A stretch of 6,255 nucleotides of DNA from Candidatus Arcanibacter lacustris (GTDB lineage: Bacteria; Pseudomonadota; Alphaproteobacteria; Rickettsiales; Arcanibacteraceae). Location of the stretch: contig JYHA01000025.1 of NCBI GenBank assembly GCA_000970895.1, positions 1 through 6,255 of the forward strand, read 5' to 3'. The translations under genes were made by a program, and so were the position numbers. Positions 5,254 to 6,255 of this stretch are shown piece by piece (the stretch's first letter is position 1; every line of letters starts with the position of its first letter). The notes under the pieces were generated by a model that saw nothing but the letters and a program-made list of their open reading frames with translations, did no database searches and was not told where the DNA came from.

Positions 5254-5439
5254 ATGACACATATCCCAGCTCAACCAAGCGCATCAACCGCTTTAAGAAA
5301 AGCAGACAATATCAAAACAGAAGTTGAAAGTTCAGCAAAAACCAAAGAAAATATCGCAGCAATTAGCAGTAAGCCAAAGGTATCAAATGTTGCAGCCGTT
5401 GCTCCTGCGAGTGACAATGCAGTTGATATAGATGCTTAG
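5254..5439 (+). CDS. Small Ala/Ser/Lys-rich protein, probably disordered, unknown function
   Basis: I do not recognise this 61-residue protein. It has no cysteine, tryptophan, tyrosine or phenylalanine, no membrane span and no signal peptide. Its composition is dominated by Ala, Ser, Lys, Asn and Val (segments AQPSASTALRKADN, SSAKTKENIAA, VAAVAPASDN) with an acidic end VDIDA, which suggests an unstructured or helix-on-binding chain. The start is well supported: GAGG at 5244-5247 lies 6 nt before the ATG and a TATAAT lies further up. The stop is only 3 bp from the end of the convergent coq7 gene, leaving no room for a separate terminator. The composition also fits a fragment of a longer protein's linker, but good start signals argue for a real small gene. 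Confidence 0.55.
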   Translation: MTHIPAQPSASTALRKADNIKTEVESSAKTKENIAAISSKPKVSNVAAVAPASDNAVDIDA

Positions 5440-5442
5440 AAG

Positions 5443-5979
5443 TTAGTATCTTTTCGCAAGTGTAATGGCTATTTTGCAACCTATTTTAATAGTGTTGGAG
5501 AATAGCCTAAAAAATGGAGCATCTTTTGCTTTATTTTCTATAGATATGTCGTGATGTTCGATCTCTTCGTCTCTGAACTTGCTGATTTTGTGTGATAATT
5601 CTGATTCAGGATCCAGCTTATTTAGTTGCTCCTGGTAATGATCAGCTATCACCTCTTCTACTGCAACAGTGCAAGCAAAAGCATATTTTTCACCCAATAT
5701 GGCGCTAAAAGCCCCCAGGGCAAAACCACCAACATGCCATAAAGGATATAGGATAGACGGCCTAGCATGTTGATTTATAATTTCTTTTTGAAAATAATTC
5801 ATATGAACTATTTCTTGCTCTTTCATATGCTCAATGATTTTAGATGCTTTGCCTGATTTTAAAACTGCAAGCTGCCCCTCGTAAATCCTCTTAGCACCAT
5901 ATTCTCCAGCATAATTAACTCTTAAGATTTGATCTATAAGTTGATTTTTTGAGAGACTTCCTGGTAATTTTTCTTGCAT
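5443..5979 (-). CDS. coq7: Ubiquinone biosynthesis hydroxylase Coq7 (demethoxyubiquinol hydroxylase)
   Basis: Coq7 is a di-iron monooxygenase that hydroxylates demethoxyubiquinol, the penultimate step of ubiquinone synthesis, at the inner membrane. The 178-residue product shows the repeated ligand pattern of the family: RVNYAGEYGAKRIYEGQ (20-36, ligand E26), KEQEIVHM (53-60, E56 and H59), the second-half motif VAVEEVIADHYQEQL, and FRDEEIEHHD with its Glu and His ligands. All expected iron ligands seem present. The second residue before AGEYGA is Tyr where His is usual (RVNHAGEYGA). The start at 5979 (MQEKLPGSL) is chosen because the N-terminus then fits the family; a longer frame to 6036 would begin within the dsbB-like gene and adds an unrelated stretch. 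It overlaps that gene's end by 46 bp, implying coupled translation, and a GGGAATGAGA sequence precedes the ATG. Confidence 0.93.
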   Translation of the reverse strand: MQEKLPGSLSKNQLIDQILRVNYAGEYGAKRIYEGQLAVLKSGKASKIIEHMKEQEIVHMNYFQKEIINQHARPSILYPLWHVGGFALGAFSAILGEKYAFACTVAVEEVIADHYQEQLNKLDPESELSHKISKFRDEEIEHHDISIENKAKDAPFFRLFSNTIKIGCKIAITLAKRY

Positions 5980-6255
5980 TTTCTCATTCCCATTATAGAG
6001 ATAAAACCCATAAATACAGATAGTAAAAGATTCCATCCCGCAAAAGATATTGATAAGAAGCTAAATTCTGGATCAGCACAAGATGGTCTTGGATTATCTT
6101 CAAGTTGCTTTCTTAATTCCTCGATATTAGTAACTGGCTGTAATTTATTAGTACATGCATAAGTCGCCTCAAAAATATGCCGCTCCACTCCCACATGATA
6201 AAATGCTAGAGCACTACTTGCAATAAAAATCACTATTATCAATGGCAAAAGATTT
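5934..6255 (-). CDS. dsbB: DsbB-like disulfide bond formation protein, C-terminal part (cut by window edge)
   Basis: DsbB reoxidises DsbA and passes the electrons to ubiquinone in the inner membrane. The 5' end lies beyond the right edge; the visible frame runs from 6254 to a stop at 5934 and gives about 106 residues. It shows the family's third membrane span (LLPLIIVIFIASSALAFYHV), then HVGVERHIFEATYAC, a periplasmic loop with two cysteines 25 residues apart (TYAC...PSCADPEF, equivalent to E. coli C104 and C130), the signature FLSISFAGWNLLLSVF, and a short basic tail after the fourth span. The CxxC pair of the first loop is outside the window. It could be read from a TTG at 6248, but the frame continues upstream in DsbB-like sequence (NLL), so this is a truncated gene and not a short one. 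Its 3' end overlaps coq7. Confidence 0.87.
   Translation of the reverse strand, partial: NLLPLIIVIFIASSALAFYHVGVERHIFEATYACTNKLQPVTNIEELRKQLEDNPRPSCADPEFSFLSISFAGWNLLLSVFMGFISIMGMRKCKKNYQEVSQKINL

Noticed and set aside
5980..6036. Longer N-terminus for Coq7 (19 extra residues)
   Set aside because: These bases code for the last membrane span of the DsbB-like protein in another frame, and Coq7 proteins of this type start close to the RVN motif.
5974..6162. Plus-strand open frame of 62 codons
   Set aside because: It is antisense to the dsbB-like gene and to the start of coq7.

Overview
The window looks like chromosome from an AT-rich alphaproteobacterium, most likely a host-associated member of the Rickettsiales or Holosporales. 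The reasons are low GC, small genes in wide AT-rich spacers, alphaproteobacterial forms of TolB, Pal, CpoB, Coq7 and DsbB, a PAS protein resembling the alphaproteobacterial PAS_5 family (PF07310), and two palindromic spacer elements like the dispersed repeats known from Rickettsia genomes. The order-level assignment is inference.

Left block (1-2553, minus strand): an envelope cluster read tolB > pal > cpoB (ybgF), with cpoB cut by the left edge. TolB is the periplasmic propeller, Pal the outer-membrane peptidoglycan-binding lipoprotein, and CpoB the coiled-coil/TPR accessory protein. The inner-membrane partners TolQ, TolR and TolA are not upstream of tolB; a divergent, unrelated small gene is there instead. 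The 81-bp tolB-pal spacer region near pal carries a near-consensus promoter (TTGATA, 17 nt, TATAAT), and the pal-cpoB spacer holds three inverted repeats, so the three genes are probably not one simple transcript.

Middle block (2650-4888, plus strand): a 59-residue single-span membrane protein of unknown function, a 152-residue PAS_5-like protein, and a 370-residue secreted, cysteine-rich protein with a LamG-like (concanavalin-type) jelly-roll. Between the last two lies a roughly 121-bp element of much higher GC, bounded by imperfect 19/20-bp inverted repeats, followed by a perfect 10-bp AT-rich palindrome.

Spacer 4889-5253 contains no gene but a strongly structured element at about 4928-5107, with outer 16-bp inverted repeats, a nested 23-bp hairpin, a second 10-bp hairpin and a 13-bp tandem duplication. 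It precedes a 61-residue, Ala/Ser/Lys-rich, probably disordered protein of unknown function.

Right block (5443-6255, minus strand): a DsbB-like quinone-linked thiol oxidase, cut by the right edge, overlaps coq7 by 46 bp. Coq7 hydroxylates demethoxyubiquinol in ubiquinone synthesis and DsbB passes electrons to ubiquinone, so this pair joins quinone supply to disulfide formation in the periplasm. The cysteine-rich secreted LamG-like protein and the two loop cysteines of DsbB fit a cell that makes disulfides in its envelope. The strongest candidates for something undescribed are the two palindromic spacer elements and the secreted LamG-like protein; I see no clear new multi-gene defence or mobile system.
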